Below, one piece after another: positions 7,773-17,691 of a stretch of 64,000 nt of DNA; position 1 is the stretch's first letter, and the number at the start of each line of letters is the position of its first letter. The stretch covers positions 1 through 64,000 of the forward strand of contig NZ_AUGF01000009.1 of assembly GCF_000426885.1 (NCBI RefSeq). The letters are read 5' to 3'. The stretch is from Moraxella caprae DSM 19149 (GTDB taxonomy: Bacteria > Pseudomonadota > Gammaproteobacteria > Pseudomonadales > Moraxellaceae). The notes under the pieces were generated by a model. It worked only from the letters and a program-made list of their open reading frames with translations. It was not told the origin of the DNA and did no database searches. The position numbers were made by a program, and so were the translations under genes.

Positions 7773-10415
7773 CTATTTACGTCCAAATTTACGCTTTTTA
7801 TTCATCTCATTCATGACGCTGTCAATCTCATCGTCATTTAGGCGAGCGGTGTGACGCAGTAGCTCAATCATGTCGGGATTTAGGACGTATTTGGCGTGTT
7901 CGGCGATTTTGTCAATGCGTTCATCAAAATCAATCATGTCCGTCTCAGGCTCAATCTGCACATAACCCATGCGTACGAGTGTATCTAAGAAGCTTGTAAA
8001 TAACGCCTTATCAAACATGTCAGGCAAATCATCGGCATACAGCACGGACACCCTTTGCCCTAGGAAGTAGCACAGATTGACGACTTGTTCGGTATTTAGG
8101 CGGTGTGTACCTTGTTCGGACAATAAGGTCAAAGCCATAAAGTAGCGTTCCAAACTCTGCTGGGCAGGGTCGGCAAGCACGATGAGCTGTTGGTAGGCAG
8201 GCGAGTTGGTCTCGGGGGCACTGATGAGTACGCCGTCCCATTCGACAACCAGATTTTCTTTGATAAGTACGTCCAAAATCTCGCCAATGGTGTCTTTGAT
8301 GCTACGTTGCGGGTGTTTTAAAAACAGCTCGGTTTGTAAAAAGGGATACAAAAGCTCGCTGATGTTTTCTAGCTTATCACGGTACATGCGTCCATTGCGT
8401 TGCACCAGTGAAGCGATAAAACTGGCTAGGATAAAGACGTGCAGGATGTTGTTTTTAAAGTAGCTAAGCAAGGGAGCTTGTTTGTCCGCCACTTTTATCA
8501 TGTCGCCTAGCACGTGGGGCGTGCGTTCGATGAGTTCTAACTGCAAGCCATACGCCAAGATGTCTTTGGGATTCATGTCAGTGACAAAGGTGTCGCTGTC
8601 ATAGGGCAGGGCTTGGGCGATACGCTGATATAGGGCGATTTGTTCTATCGCTTGGGCTTCATCAAGGGCAGATTTGGGGGTAGACAGTAGTACGAGTGCC
8701 AGCAGGGAGACAGGATTGACGACTGCTGATTTGTTGATGTTTTGCATGATTTTGACGCCGATGTTGGTAATCATGGCGTGGGTTTGCTTGTCGTTGTCCG
8801 CTTGTTCATCAGGGCTTAACGCTAGGGTGTCTTTGCCAGTTTTGATGTTAAATTTATCCAAAAATTGGGTCAGGTGTAGCGGTTCGCCAAAGGACAGATG
8901 CACCGTGCCAAATACCCGTTCAATCTTTTGGGCGGTCTTGATGAGACTAAGCAGGTTTTCGCTTTCTTTGGGTTTGCCTTTGAGTTCACCCACATAAGTC
9001 GCCCCTTCCATAATCCGCTCATAACTGATATAAGTCGGGATAAAGACCACGGGTTTGGCAGGGTCACGCAGATAACTGCCCACGGTCATGGCAAGCATGC
9101 CGAGCTTGGGCGGCAGCAGACGCCCCGAGCGAGAGCGACCGCCTTCGATGAAGTATTCAATGGGGACAGCCCGTTGCATGAGTGTGTGTAAGTATTCTTT
9201 AAATACCGTGCTGTACAAGGCGTTGCCCTTAAAGCTACGTCTCATAAAGAACGCTCCGCCACTACGCAATATCTCGCCCAGTACAGGGATGTTTAGGTTA
9301 TCTCCTGCGGCGATGTAAGGGATGCGTAAGCCCCGTTTGTAGATGACATAAGATAAGAGCAGGTAGTCCATATGACTGCGATGGCATGGTACATAGATGA
9401 TTTGGTGGTCGGGGGCAAGCTTACGCACCCGCTCAAAATGACGCACTTCCACGCCATCATAGAGTCGCTCCCACAGCCATGTCAAAAAGTGGTCAAAAAA
9501 ACGCACGACAGAGTGTGAATAATCGCTTGTTATCTCACCCACATAACCGCTGGCTTCTTTTTTGATTTGGGCGATGGTTTTGCCTGTGCGGATGGCTTCT
9601 TTTTCTATGGCTTCTTGGACGATGGGCGATGATAAGATTTGCCCTGTCACGTTGCGTTTGTCAGATAGGTCAGGCCCGATGATGCTGGTGCGTTGTTTGT
9701 CCAAATAGCCTTTTAGGCGTTGGCTGATATGGTTTGCCAAGTGCGATGTACTAAGGTCTACATTGTCAGCATGGTCGTCCTTGCTGTCTTGGATAAGCTT
9801 TTGTAAATCCTTGGGCTGAGCAAACTGCACTGCCGTATCACGTCCCATGACCCCGATATTAAAGAGCTGTTTGGGAATGCTGGGACTATTCCATTCGTCC
9901 GCCATGAGCAGGCGAAACAGGCTGTCTTCTTTGCTTGGGGCTCGTCCCCATAGGATGGTCACGGGGATGAGTCGCACACGCAATGTGGGGTCATCGATAC
10001 ATGCTTTGATGAGTCGCTCTAAGCGTGGCGATGGAATGTTCTCTGAGCCGTGACGGTGCTTTAAAAAGATGACCGAGGCACTCTCATTAAGACTGCCAAC
10101 GCTGGTACTGGCAAGGGCAGATGGTAAATTTAGCTCTTGGGTTTTGACGTTCACGAGCAGACTGTTGGAACGTGAATATTCTCGTAGCACATAAAAGGTG
10201 GGAATATCATCATCAAGCTCTGGCACTTCGCCCAAGATTTGTGCCTTAACCGCCAAAGATAAGCCTTTGCCTGATAAGTTACGATAGACCGATGGTTTGT
10301 TTTCTGCTCTTTTGGGGGCTTCTTGTTGGTTTTGGTGGGTGGGTTTTGGGGTGTTATTTGGTTTTTTAGAAAAAATCTGAGAGATATTCGGAAGTTTTAA
10401 CATAATGCGTGCCAT
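7773..10415 (-). CDS. plsB: Glycerol-3-phosphate 1-O-acyltransferase
   Basis: The protein is 880 aa, slightly longer than E. coli PlsB. The acyltransferase block is HRSHMDYLL (His345, Asp350 of the HX4D motif), GAFFMRRSFKGN, EGGRSRSGRLLPPK and VFIPTYISYERI, all in the expected order. It transfers acyl groups from acyl-ACP or acyl-CoA to sn-1 of glycerol-3-phosphate at the inner membrane, the first step of phospholipid synthesis. The N-terminal ~60 residues are Lys/Pro-rich and low complexity. The ATG at 10415 is used; a Met four codons in is possible. It is divergent from tesB, with a 141-bp shared upstream region. Confidence 0.95.
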   Translation of the reverse strand: MARIMLKLPNISQIFSKKPNNTPKPTHQNQQEAPKRAENKPSVYRNLSGKGLSLAVKAQILGEVPELDDDIPTFYVLREYSRSNSLLVNVKTQELNLPSALASTSVGSLNESASVIFLKHRHGSENIPSPRLERLIKACIDDPTLRVRLIPVTILWGRAPSKEDSLFRLLMADEWNSPSIPKQLFNIGVMGRDTAVQFAQPKDLQKLIQDSKDDHADNVDLSTSHLANHISQRLKGYLDKQRTSIIGPDLSDKRNVTGQILSSPIVQEAIEKEAIRTGKTIAQIKKEASGYVGEITSDYSHSVVRFFDHFLTWLWERLYDGVEVRHFERVRKLAPDHQIIYVPCHRSHMDYLLLSYVIYKRGLRIPYIAAGDNLNIPVLGEILRSGGAFFMRRSFKGNALYSTVFKEYLHTLMQRAVPIEYFIEGGRSRSGRLLPPKLGMLAMTVGSYLRDPAKPVVFIPTYISYERIMEGATYVGELKGKPKESENLLSLIKTAQKIERVFGTVHLSFGEPLHLTQFLDKFNIKTGKDTLALSPDEQADNDKQTHAMITNIGVKIMQNINKSAVVNPVSLLALVLLSTPKSALDEAQAIEQIALYQRIAQALPYDSDTFVTDMNPKDILAYGLQLELIERTPHVLGDMIKVADKQAPLLSYFKNNILHVFILASFIASLVQRNGRMYRDKLENISELLYPFLQTELFLKHPQRSIKDTIGEILDVLIKENLVVEWDGVLISAPETNSPAYQQLIVLADPAQQSLERYFMALTLLSEQGTHRLNTEQVVNLCYFLGQRVSVLYADDLPDMFDKALFTSFLDTLVRMGYVQIEPETDMIDFDERIDKIAEHAKYVLNPDMIELLRHTARLNDDEIDSVMNEMNKKRKFGRK

Positions 10416-10556
10416 GATTTGACAATAATCTTAGTATTTTAACATTTTTAACTAGAAATGGACAAAAATTTTGTTATACTTGTACGCCTACCAGAAACGG
10501 TGTGGTTTGATGACATTTGTCAATACAGATAGCACTGTTTGCCCTTAGCCATTTAG

Positions 10557-11507
10557 ATGTGTGGAATGATTATGCCAAATACGCCTGATGATAGTTTGAT
10601 TCGTGACTTGATGACGACTTTGACCTTAACCGAGATAACCCCCGATGTGTTCTCAGCACCGAGTTTTGACTATGTGGGGGCAAGGGTGTTCGGTGGGCAG
10701 GTGCTTGCCCAAGCGATGATGGCGGGGGCAAAGACGCTCCAGATAGACAAGCCTTGTCACAGTTTTCACGGCTATTTTTTGCGTGGGGGCGACATCCGCC
10801 TGCCAGTCATCTACCAAGTTCGCCGTCTGCGTGATGGCAGAAGCCTATCAGCTCGGCAAGTCGTGGCGGTGCAAAACGTGCCAAACAACCCTGATGACCC
10901 CACGCTTGGCACGACCGAGCAGGTCATTTTTAGCATGATCGCGTCATTCTCACCCATGGAAGGCGGACTGGACTACCAAGAGAGCATGCCCAGATATCCG
11001 CACCCTGACACCTTACAAAGTGAGCAGGAGCTAAAAGATGCTCATGTCGGCAAAATCCCCGACGCCCTAAAAGCCCGCTACCTGCGTAAACGCCATGTCG
11101 AGATACGCCCTGTCACGCCCCGAGACCCCATTCATCCACAGCCCATGCGACCCCGCCAAGCCAACTGGCTTCGTATCAATGGACTACAAGACCAGCCTGT
11201 CGCTATTCATCAGGCTCTGCTTGCCTTTGCGTCCGACTTTTATTTGGTGGGTACGGGGCTGATGTCGCACGGACTTAGCTTTATGACCAAGGGTTTACAG
11301 GTGGCGAGCATTGACCACAGCATGCATTTTCATCGCCCCTTTGATGTCAGCGACTGGTTGCTGTATGACATGTGGAGCGACACGACCAGTCACGCCAAGG
11401 GGCTAAACCACGGGCAGTTTTGGCAAGATGGCAGGCTTGTCGCCACCACCCAACAAGAAGGGCTTATGCGACTGGTTGGCGGTGAGCATGTGACCGGCAG
11501 TTCGTGA
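10557..11507 (+). CDS. tesB: Acyl-CoA thioesterase II
   Basis: The protein is 316 aa with the double hot-dog TesB architecture. The N-terminal half has FGGQVLAQAMMAG and HSFHGYFLRGGD, followed by YQVRRLRDGRSLSARQVVAVQ; the C-terminal half has GLSFMTKGLQVASIDHSMHFHRP. It hydrolyses acyl-CoA to free fatty acid and CoA in the cytoplasm. Alternative Met codons at residues 4 and 6 make the start uncertain by a few codons. It is divergent from plsB, so two acyl-lipid genes share a promoter region. Confidence 0.93.
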   Translation: MCGMIMPNTPDDSLIRDLMTTLTLTEITPDVFSAPSFDYVGARVFGGQVLAQAMMAGAKTLQIDKPCHSFHGYFLRGGDIRLPVIYQVRRLRDGRSLSARQVVAVQNVPNNPDDPTLGTTEQVIFSMIASFSPMEGGLDYQESMPRYPHPDTLQSEQELKDAHVGKIPDALKARYLRKRHVEIRPVTPRDPIHPQPMRPRQANWLRINGLQDQPVAIHQALLAFASDFYLVGTGLMSHGLSFMTKGLQVASIDHSMHFHRPFDVSDWLLYDMWSDTTSHAKGLNHGQFWQDGRLVATTQQEGLMRLVGGEHVTGSS

Positions 11508-11610
11508 TACAAAAATCACACATGGCATTAATGTCGGGCAAGGCTTATTGGGGCATTATTTTGCTACAATAAGCCGTTTTTTTGGCTTGTCATTGTTTTT
11601 TTATCACTTT

Positions 11611-12777
11611 ATGAAAAATCCACTGTTAAAAAATCTGTGCTTATATATCGCTCTGTTTGGCGGTGCCATCCTGCTGACTGCCTGCACCCAAGAGACGCCC
11701 GACACGCCCATCTTGTCAAATGATGAGATTGCCAAAGTGCTACCCAACCGCTCACAGGACAAGGCAAGTTGGGCAGGCGACATTGGGGCGATATTTGACG
11801 AGCTAAAACTGCATAAGGACAAAGAGAACATCTGCACCGTGGTTGCGGTCATCGACCAAGAGTCCAACTTTCACGCCAATCCTGCCGTTGCCAATCTTGG
11901 GCAAGCGTCCTTGCGTGCCATCGATGATAAGCTAGAAGACAAACTGGGGAAACAGCTCGCTGGCGTGTTTCGCACCATGCTCGCCACTCGCCCAACCAAG
12001 GATGACAGCTTTGAGAGCCAAATCAAAAAGGTAAAAACCGAAAAAGAGCTGGACGAGCTGTACCAACAGATGTTTGACTACTTTGCCAGCACCTATAAAG
12101 TCAGTGGCGTGAACAATCTCACCAAGCTCACAGGCGAGAGCCTTGATGAACGCCTAAACCCCATCACCACCTTAGGCTCCATGCAGGTGCATGTCAACTA
12201 CGCCAAACGCCACCGCCGAGCCAACATGAACGACCGCACCCTGCGTGCTGACATGTATGGGCAGTATGGCGGTCTGTACTACGGCATTCATCGCTTAATG
12301 ATGTATCAGGCGGACTATGATAAGCCGTTGTATCGCTTTGCTGATTATAATTCGGGCGTGTATTCAAGTCGAAATTCCGCTTTTCAAAAACGTGTGGCAA
12401 GCCTAACAGGAATCAGCCTTGACATTGATGGCGATTTGCTGTTATATGCCAATGGCACGGTGAGTAGTGCCAAATCACAAACCGAGACGGCACTCATCAA
12501 CCTGCTCGCCACCGCTAAAACACCGCTCACCCCCGCCCAAATCAGAAGTGATTTGAAAAAAGAGAAAAAAGCAAGTTTTGAGCAAACCGCCACGTATCAA
12601 GGGGTTAGCGAGTTGTTTAAAGCCAAATATAAAAAAGACCCCACCTATGCCATCATGCCACAGGTCGTGATTAGCAGTACAAAGATGAAACAGGACAAGA
12701 ACACCAACTGGTACGCCACCAATGTCAATAGACGCTATGAGACGTGTATGACGTTGGCAAATAAGCTGGGCAAATAA
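11611..12777 (+). CDS. DUF1615-type lipoprotein
   Basis: The start at 11611 (MKNPLLKN) is chosen because it gives a clean lipoprotein signal ending LLTAC; the frame extends 21 codons further upstream. The mature protein is ~365 aa with the family blocks VIDQESNFHANP, LGSMQVHVNYA, GLYYGIHRLMMY and FADYNSGVYSSRN, matching the DUF1615 family. The E-S-N-F and Y-N-S-G motifs recall lysozyme-like transglycosylase folds, but activity is inference. Probable outer-membrane or periplasmic lipoprotein. It stands alone, 103 bases after tesB. Confidence 0.8.
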   Translation: MKNPLLKNLCLYIALFGGAILLTACTQETPDTPILSNDEIAKVLPNRSQDKASWAGDIGAIFDELKLHKDKENICTVVAVIDQESNFHANPAVANLGQASLRAIDDKLEDKLGKQLAGVFRTMLATRPTKDDSFESQIKKVKTEKELDELYQQMFDYFASTYKVSGVNNLTKLTGESLDERLNPITTLGSMQVHVNYAKRHRRANMNDRTLRADMYGQYGGLYYGIHRLMMYQADYDKPLYRFADYNSGVYSSRNSAFQKRVASLTGISLDIDGDLLLYANGTVSSAKSQTETALINLLATAKTPLTPAQIRSDLKKEKKASFEQTATYQGVSELFKAKYKKDPTYAIMPQVVISSTKMKQDKNTNWYATNVNRRYETCMTLANKLGK

Positions 12778-12786
12778 ATGGATAAA

Positions 12787-12962
12787 TAGGGCGTGCCTAC
12801 TCTTTATTTGTCATGATAAATGAGAAAGGCAAAAAGACAAATAAGAAAGGTGCAGCTAACAAAATTGAATTTACCACGGAAACTGCTCGCCCTGAGCTAT
12901 TTTCCGTCATGGTTCGACTTAGCTCACCACGAACGAAAAACCGTGGCACTTTTTCATTTTGT
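12787..12962. repeat. Repeat-rich intergenic region with GTTCG/CGAAC module
   Basis: It contains a TA-GGGCGTGCCTAC start (12787) like the miniature elements described below, then an inverted-repeat module bounded by CCACGG and CCGTGG with GGTTCGACTTAGCTCACCAC inside. The same CGTTCGTGGTGAGCTT-type module recurs near 35935 and 55568. No gene is supported here. Confidence 0.5.
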
Positions 12963-13012
12963 AGAGTGTAAATAAAAACCACAGGGGCGATACTGATTTA
13001 AAAATCACTGAT

Positions 13013-13282
13013 TTAAAAATCAAAACTTAACTGCTCAAACTGCCCATAAAAATCAAACTCATAATTCATCGGCGTTTGGCGGTGTTTGTGGCGGAGCAGG
13101 GTGTTGATGTTGCGACGTCGTCTGCTAAGGTTTTTTAAAATTTTTGCTCGCTCGCCATCGCTGATGATGTGCCATGTTTGGCGTTCGGTGCGATTTCTAA
13201 AACAGCCCACGCAGTAGCCTTTTTTGTTCATGGCACACACGCCAATGCAGGGGTTGTCTATCATAAAAAGTTCGTTTTGCAT
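13013..13282 (-). CDS. DUF1289 small cysteine-rich protein
   Basis: The product is ~89 aa starting at MQNELF; the frame also extends upstream to a TTG. The hallmark DUF1289 motif is NPCIGVCAMNKKGYCVGCFR, four cysteines that probably bind metal, followed by an Arg-rich segment (LSRRRRNIN). The family is widespread in proteobacteria and of unknown function. The C-terminal tail after the motif is longer than usual. Confidence 0.8.
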   Translation of the reverse strand: MQNELFMIDNPCIGVCAMNKKGYCVGCFRNRTERQTWHIISDGERAKILKNLSRRRRNINTLLRHKHRQTPMNYEFDFYGQFEQLSFDF

Positions 13283-13450
13283 GGCAGGCGGTGTGGTTAA
13301 TAAAAAGGGCAAATGTCAGGCAGGGGGCGTTAATTATAGCGAAAATTGATAAAAATTGATACAATGGCGTTTGATTTATTTATCAGATAATCGCCCATCG
13401 CACCATTTTGCGATACTCTTATAACACCCATTTGACAACCCACAGCAACC

Positions 13451-14053
13451 ATGACCATCATCTACCTACACGGACTAGACTCCGACCCCAACGCCACCAA
13501 AGCCGTCATCACCGCCAACCACGCCAAAGAGCTTGGTATAGACACCCTACGCCCTGATTTGAACTGTCCGCCTGATGACGTAGTGGCTAAGCTATTGAAT
13601 TTAATCAAAGAAAACCCCAATGCCGTGCTTGTCGGTTCGTCTTTGGGTGGGTATTTTGCTACATTGTTGTCCGACATGACAGGCACGCCTGCGGTACTGC
13701 TAAATCCAAGCATACGCCCTGATGTCAGCTTTACCCGATTTTTAACGGATAATTTTGACGGGCAAACGCTCACGGACGATACCATCATCTACACCACGAC
13801 AGGGGGCTGGCAGATTCGCTATGGCGATTTGGCGTGGTTTGAAAAGCACCGTTTGACCGCCAAAAATCCCCAAAAAATCAAAGTGTTATTAAAAATGGGT
13901 GATGAACTACTGGATGCTTATGCCACCCAAGCATTTTTTGAAAGTTGTGGGGCGGACGTTGTCGCCCAAGACGGGGGCGATCATAAAATAAGTGATTATA
14001 AAGAGCAGGTGGGGCGTGTTGTGGGGTGGGTACAAGCACACCAATCTAAATAA
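13451..14053 (+). CDS. YqiA/YcfP-family esterase
   Basis: The protein is 200 aa with a short alpha/beta-hydrolase fold: oxyanion YLHGLDSDPNATKA at the N-terminus, nucleophile in GSSLGGYFA, LLNPSIRP, an acid in LLKMGDELLDA and the His in GGDHKISDY. It matches the UPF0227/YqiA family. The likely role is cytoplasmic esterase; the substrate is unknown. A single-gene unit. Confidence 0.88.
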   Translation: MTIIYLHGLDSDPNATKAVITANHAKELGIDTLRPDLNCPPDDVVAKLLNLIKENPNAVLVGSSLGGYFATLLSDMTGTPAVLLNPSIRPDVSFTRFLTDNFDGQTLTDDTIIYTTTGGWQIRYGDLAWFEKHRLTAKNPQKIKVLLKMGDELLDAYATQAFFESCGADVVAQDGGDHKISDYKEQVGRVVGWVQAHQSK

Positions 14054-14427
14054 ACCGCTCGCAACAGGAGTTCTTGTATTTGCAGCCTGCCTAAATTACA
14101 AACTGCTTGGCAGGCTTGTCATGTATGTTTTTGATGCACATTTGCCATCCTTCCCTTGACAATACCTAACTATACCAACACACTTTTTAAAGATGTTTAT
14201 TGACACCATAAAAAGCCTACAAAACCCCAACCAAATTTTATTTTTTGACCAAACTGTGTTACAATCCTTTGAATATTAACAAATTTGTGCAAATGTTGCT
14301 CAAAATTAACCCTATTGGTGCAATCAAATATGAATAGGATTGGTGTGTTTATCAATCGTTTTTAATTAAGTCATTTAGGCGTTTATCCATATTTTATTGC
14401 ACTACCATTGACAATAAGGAGTGTGAT
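14054..14427. other. Intergenic region upstream of the BCCT gene
   Basis: No gene is seen in these 374 bases. An 8-bp inverted repeat AGCCTGCC/GGCAGGCT (14084-14091 / 14109-14116) may end the esterase transcript, although it lacks a clear T run. The rest is AT-rich and probably carries the transporter promoter. Confidence 0.4.
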
Positions 14428-16419
14428 ATGAGTACGCCTGTACCCAAAAAACACAAGCATGGGCTAAATCCGCCTGTGTTCTTGACATCGGCAGGGCTGA
14501 TTGCCTTTATCAGTTTGTTTGCCATTTTATTGCCTGAGCTTGCCGACAAGACTTTTAAGGCGGTGCAATCAGCGATTGTGGATAATGCCAGTTGGTACTA
14601 TGTGCTGACGGTGGCGATTATTTTGCTGTTTAGCGTGTATTTGGGCTTATCCAAACTCGGTAACATCAAGCTTGGTCCTGACCATTCTCGCCCTGATTAT
14701 AGTAATTTTTCGTGGTTTGCCATGTTGTTTTCGGCAGGTATGGGCATTGGGCTGATGTTCTTTGGCGTGGCAGAACCTGTCATGCACTTTTTAAATCCGC
14801 CACATGGGGACGGTAGCACGGTGGACGCTGCTCGTCAAGCCATGCGACTCACCTTTTTTCATTGGGGCTTGCATGCTTGGGCAGTGTATGCGGTGGTGGC
14901 TCTGATTTTGGCATTTTTTGCGTATCGGCATAACCTGCCACTGACCCTGCGTTCGGCATTATATCCGCTTATCGGCGACAAGATTTATGGTCCTATCGGT
15001 CATGCGGTGGACGTGTTTGCGGTGGTGGGGACGCTGTTTGGTTTGGCGACTTCCCTAGGTTATGGGGCGTTGCAGGTCAATACAGGGCTGAATCATATGT
15101 TCTCGTTCATCCCTGTGGGGACGGCAAGTCAAGTGGTGCTGATTGCCATCATCTGTGCGTTGGCGACTGTCTCGGTAATGTCGGGGCTAGATAAGGGCGT
15201 AAAAATGCTCTCCGAGCTTAATCTAGGCTTAGCGGTGGTTTTGCTACTGTTTGTACTATTGGGCGGTTCAACGGTGTTTTTGCTTCAAGCCTATGTGCAA
15301 AATGTTGGCTCGTACATCTCAAACATTGTCGGCTTGACCTTTAATTTATATGCCTATGACAAGACCGATTGGTTTGGCGGTTGGACGATTTTGTATTGGG
15401 GTTGGTGGCTTAGCTGGGCTCCGTTTGTCGGTCTGTTTATCGCTCGGGTGTCTCGTGGGCGTACCATTCGTGAGTTTGTGTTTGGGGTGCTGTTTGTCCC
15501 TGCGGGCTTTACGTTTTTGTGGATGACGGTGTTTGGCAACTCCGCCATTGACATGATTTTAAATCAAGGCAACACCATGCTCGGCGAGATTATCAACAAA
15601 GACGTATCGCTGTCGCTATTTGCCTTTTTGGAGCAGTTACCCATGTCGGGGCTGTTTAGCTATGTTGCCCTTGCCATGATTATCGTGTTTTTTATCACGT
15701 CTGCCGACTCTGGGGCACTCGTCATGGATATGCTTTGCTCGCATGGTAAGGGCAGTCGTGGGGTGCGTTATCGTCTGTTTTGGTCAATCGGGGCAGGCGT
15801 GGTTGCCATTGCTTTGCTACTGGCAGGCGGTCTTGGGGCGTTGCAAACCATGGCAATCGCCAGTGCCTTACCCTTTGTAACAGTGCTGATGATTGCGATG
15901 TATGGGCTATTAAAGGCTCTGAACGTGGACGCCCAAAAGCAAGAAATCCTACAACAAAACCTAAGCGTACCCCTACCTGCCCAAGGCGGTGGCGTATGGC
16001 GTGAAAGACTGTACGTCATCATGAACTTCCCAAGTCGCTCTGCGGTGAGCCGTTTTATTGACACCACCGTCAAAGAGGCGTGCGAAGATGTGGCAGAAGA
16101 GCTACGGGGCTTGGGCGTGGACGCCAAAGTGCTAAATGAAAAATCAGGCAGTGTGGTACTGCTAACCAATCACGGCAGTGAGATTGACTTTGTCTACAAG
16201 GTACGCCTGTCAAGCCATGCCCAGCCTGACTTTATCCACAGCGATGACGACACAACCAACGCCACAGATGACGACACCCAAACCTACTACCGTGCCGAAG
16301 TGCATTTGGGCGAAGGTGGACAAGACTATGACATCATGGGGTGGAGCAGTGAAGGGGTCATCAATGACATTGTAAGCCAATATCATCGCCATATGCACTT
16401 TTTGCATAGTTTGCGTTAA
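14428..16419 (+). CDS. betT: BCCT-family choline/betaine transporter (BetT-like)
   Basis: The protein is 663 aa with 12 predicted membrane segments and a ~150-residue hydrophilic C-terminal domain, as in BetT. The BCCT signature is Trp-rich WTILYWGWWLSWAPFVG at about residues 319-335, followed by ARVSRGRTIREF; GMGIGLMFFGVAEPV lies near residue 105. It imports quaternary amines such as choline or betaine, usually driven by proton or sodium symport, for osmoprotection. GGAG lies 7 bases before the ATG. No betaine-synthesis genes are nearby, so choline versus betaine cannot be decided. Confidence 0.9.
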   Translation: MSTPVPKKHKHGLNPPVFLTSAGLIAFISLFAILLPELADKTFKAVQSAIVDNASWYYVLTVAIILLFSVYLGLSKLGNIKLGPDHSRPDYSNFSWFAMLFSAGMGIGLMFFGVAEPVMHFLNPPHGDGSTVDAARQAMRLTFFHWGLHAWAVYAVVALILAFFAYRHNLPLTLRSALYPLIGDKIYGPIGHAVDVFAVVGTLFGLATSLGYGALQVNTGLNHMFSFIPVGTASQVVLIAIICALATVSVMSGLDKGVKMLSELNLGLAVVLLLFVLLGGSTVFLLQAYVQNVGSYISNIVGLTFNLYAYDKTDWFGGWTILYWGWWLSWAPFVGLFIARVSRGRTIREFVFGVLFVPAGFTFLWMTVFGNSAIDMILNQGNTMLGEIINKDVSLSLFAFLEQLPMSGLFSYVALAMIIVFFITSADSGALVMDMLCSHGKGSRGVRYRLFWSIGAGVVAIALLLAGGLGALQTMAIASALPFVTVLMIAMYGLLKALNVDAQKQEILQQNLSVPLPAQGGGVWRERLYVIMNFPSRSAVSRFIDTTVKEACEDVAEELRGLGVDAKVLNEKSGSVVLLTNHGSEIDFVYKVRLSSHAQPDFIHSDDDTTNATDDDTQTYYRAEVHLGEGGQDYDIMGWSSEGVINDIVSQYHRHMHFLHSLR

Positions 16420-16470
16420 GGTGGTATTTAAAAGTCTTTTTAAAATGCCGTCCAAGTGAGAATTGAACCC

Positions 16471-16510
16471 CACCCCAAAGCTCGCCACTCTAAGCTTTGG
16501 GGTGCTTTCT
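16471..16510. terminator. Bidirectional terminator
   Basis: A perfect 12-bp stem (16471-16482 / 16493-16504) lies between the convergent transporter gene and the lipoprotein-hydrolase pseudogene. Confidence 0.7.
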
Positions 16511-16521
16511 CTTTCAATTCA

Positions 16522-17529
16522 TCACAAATAGGTTTTTAAAAACGCCAACACTTTGTCTTGATAGGCGGGTGTTGTCCAAAATTTGGGCGTGGCGTGTCCT
16601 TCGCCTTCTAGGATAACCAGTTCGCTAGGAATTTGATATGCTTGCAATTTTTTCAAATAGCGAACCGATTGTTCGTGAGCCACCACACAATCATTGTTGC
16701 CGTAAAACATCAAAGTCGGTGGCGTGTCTTTGGAAACCCGATAAATGGGGCTTAATGCGGTGGTTTTTTTGATAAAGGCAGGCGAGCCGTATTTTTCGCC
16801 AACGGCATAGGCACTCAAATCAAAATCTTGGGGAATGTCGGCTTGTGTCACATTTGCCCAATTCGTCGCTTCGCATTGGGGCTGGGCATTGGTGGTGGCG
16901 GTCATATTGACAAAATCGGCAGAACCATAATAGGGCAAGCTCGCCTTAATGTGTTTGCCCTGCGTTACGGCAAGTCATTGTACCAAATGTCCGCCCGCAC
17001 TTTCGCCCATTACCGCAATGCGATTGCCGTCCAAGCCGTATTGTTTGCCATTTTTACGCACAAATTCAAAGGCTTTTGTTACATCATTGCTGATTTCGTT
17101 AAGCAGGGCATTGGGCAAAAAGCGATAGCCCACCGACACCACTGCATAACCATTGTCAAGCAGGCGTTTTATCATTTCTTCCACATTTTTGTGCGAACCG
17201 CCCATGACTTCCATTTTGTCGCCTGTGATAAATCCGACACCGTGAAGGTAGAACACGACAGGGGCATTACCCCGATGATTTTTGGGCAAATAAATGTCCA
17301 TTTTTTGGCGTTCGTTGATGTTGTCATAAGCGACATTGGCATGGCTGATGTGATCGAGTTTATTGGCAGTTGCCATTTGCTTGGTGTGGTGGGTGCTTGC
17401 CTTGCTGTTGGCTCTGATGGCTTGGTCTATGGCGGTGTTGGCACTTTGGGTGGTGGTTTGGCAGGCAGAAAGTGCCAATGCCAAAGCGGAAAAGGTCAGG
17501 GCAATGGCGGTGGTTTTGAAGTTTTTTAT
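16522..17529 (-). pseudogene. Lipoprotein alpha/beta hydrolase, nonsense-mutated
   Basis: One reading frame covers a lipoprotein signal (LALALSAC), oxyanion YLHGVGFITG, nucleophile GESAGGHL and a C-terminal half with YYGSADF and GEGHATPKF. It is broken by an in-frame TGA at 16975-16977 (GGHLVQ-stop-LAVTQGK). In addition the codon where the start should be, behind a good AAGAGAAG site, is ATA (17527-17529) instead of ATG. Both changes are single-base. The family resembles carboxylesterase/BD-FAE-like lipases. Probably a recent pseudogene; a sequencing error would have to explain two sites. Confidence 0.85.
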
Positions 17530-17545
17530 AAACTTCTCTTGTTTG

Positions 17546-17612
17546 GTTGGAATAGGGGTATTATAAAATTTAAAAATTGGTAATGGAATGGTGATTTTTG
17601 GAAAGTTGATTT
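17546..17612 (-). repeat. Upstream module, copy 1 (shared with 18814-18872)
   Basis: The region upstream of the hydrolase pseudogene matches the region upstream of the SMP-30-like gene: in sense orientation a CCAATTTTTAAATTTTATAA block containing TATAAT, preceded by similar AT/C-rich sequence. Both drive lipoprotein genes on the same strand, so a duplicated promoter is likely. Confidence 0.65.
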
Positions 17613-17647
17613 TTAAAAATGGAAAGATAATTGGACAATTTTTTAAA

Positions 17648-17680
17648 GAAAAACACCGCTTGAATTTCTCAAACGGTGCT
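17648..17680 (-). terminator. Terminator of the SMP-30-like gene
   Basis: On the minus strand, CACCGTTTGA and TCAAGCGGTG pair (one G-U), followed by a T run. Confidence 0.65.
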
Positions 17681-17691
17681 TTCTTAAAAAA

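Noticed and set aside
12787-12896. A sixth family 1 MITE
   Set aside because: The left end matches TA-GGGCGTGCC but no convincing right inverted repeat was found.
12797-12982. 61-codon minus-strand frame
   Set aside because: It lies within repeat sequence and has no ribosome site or recognisable protein features.
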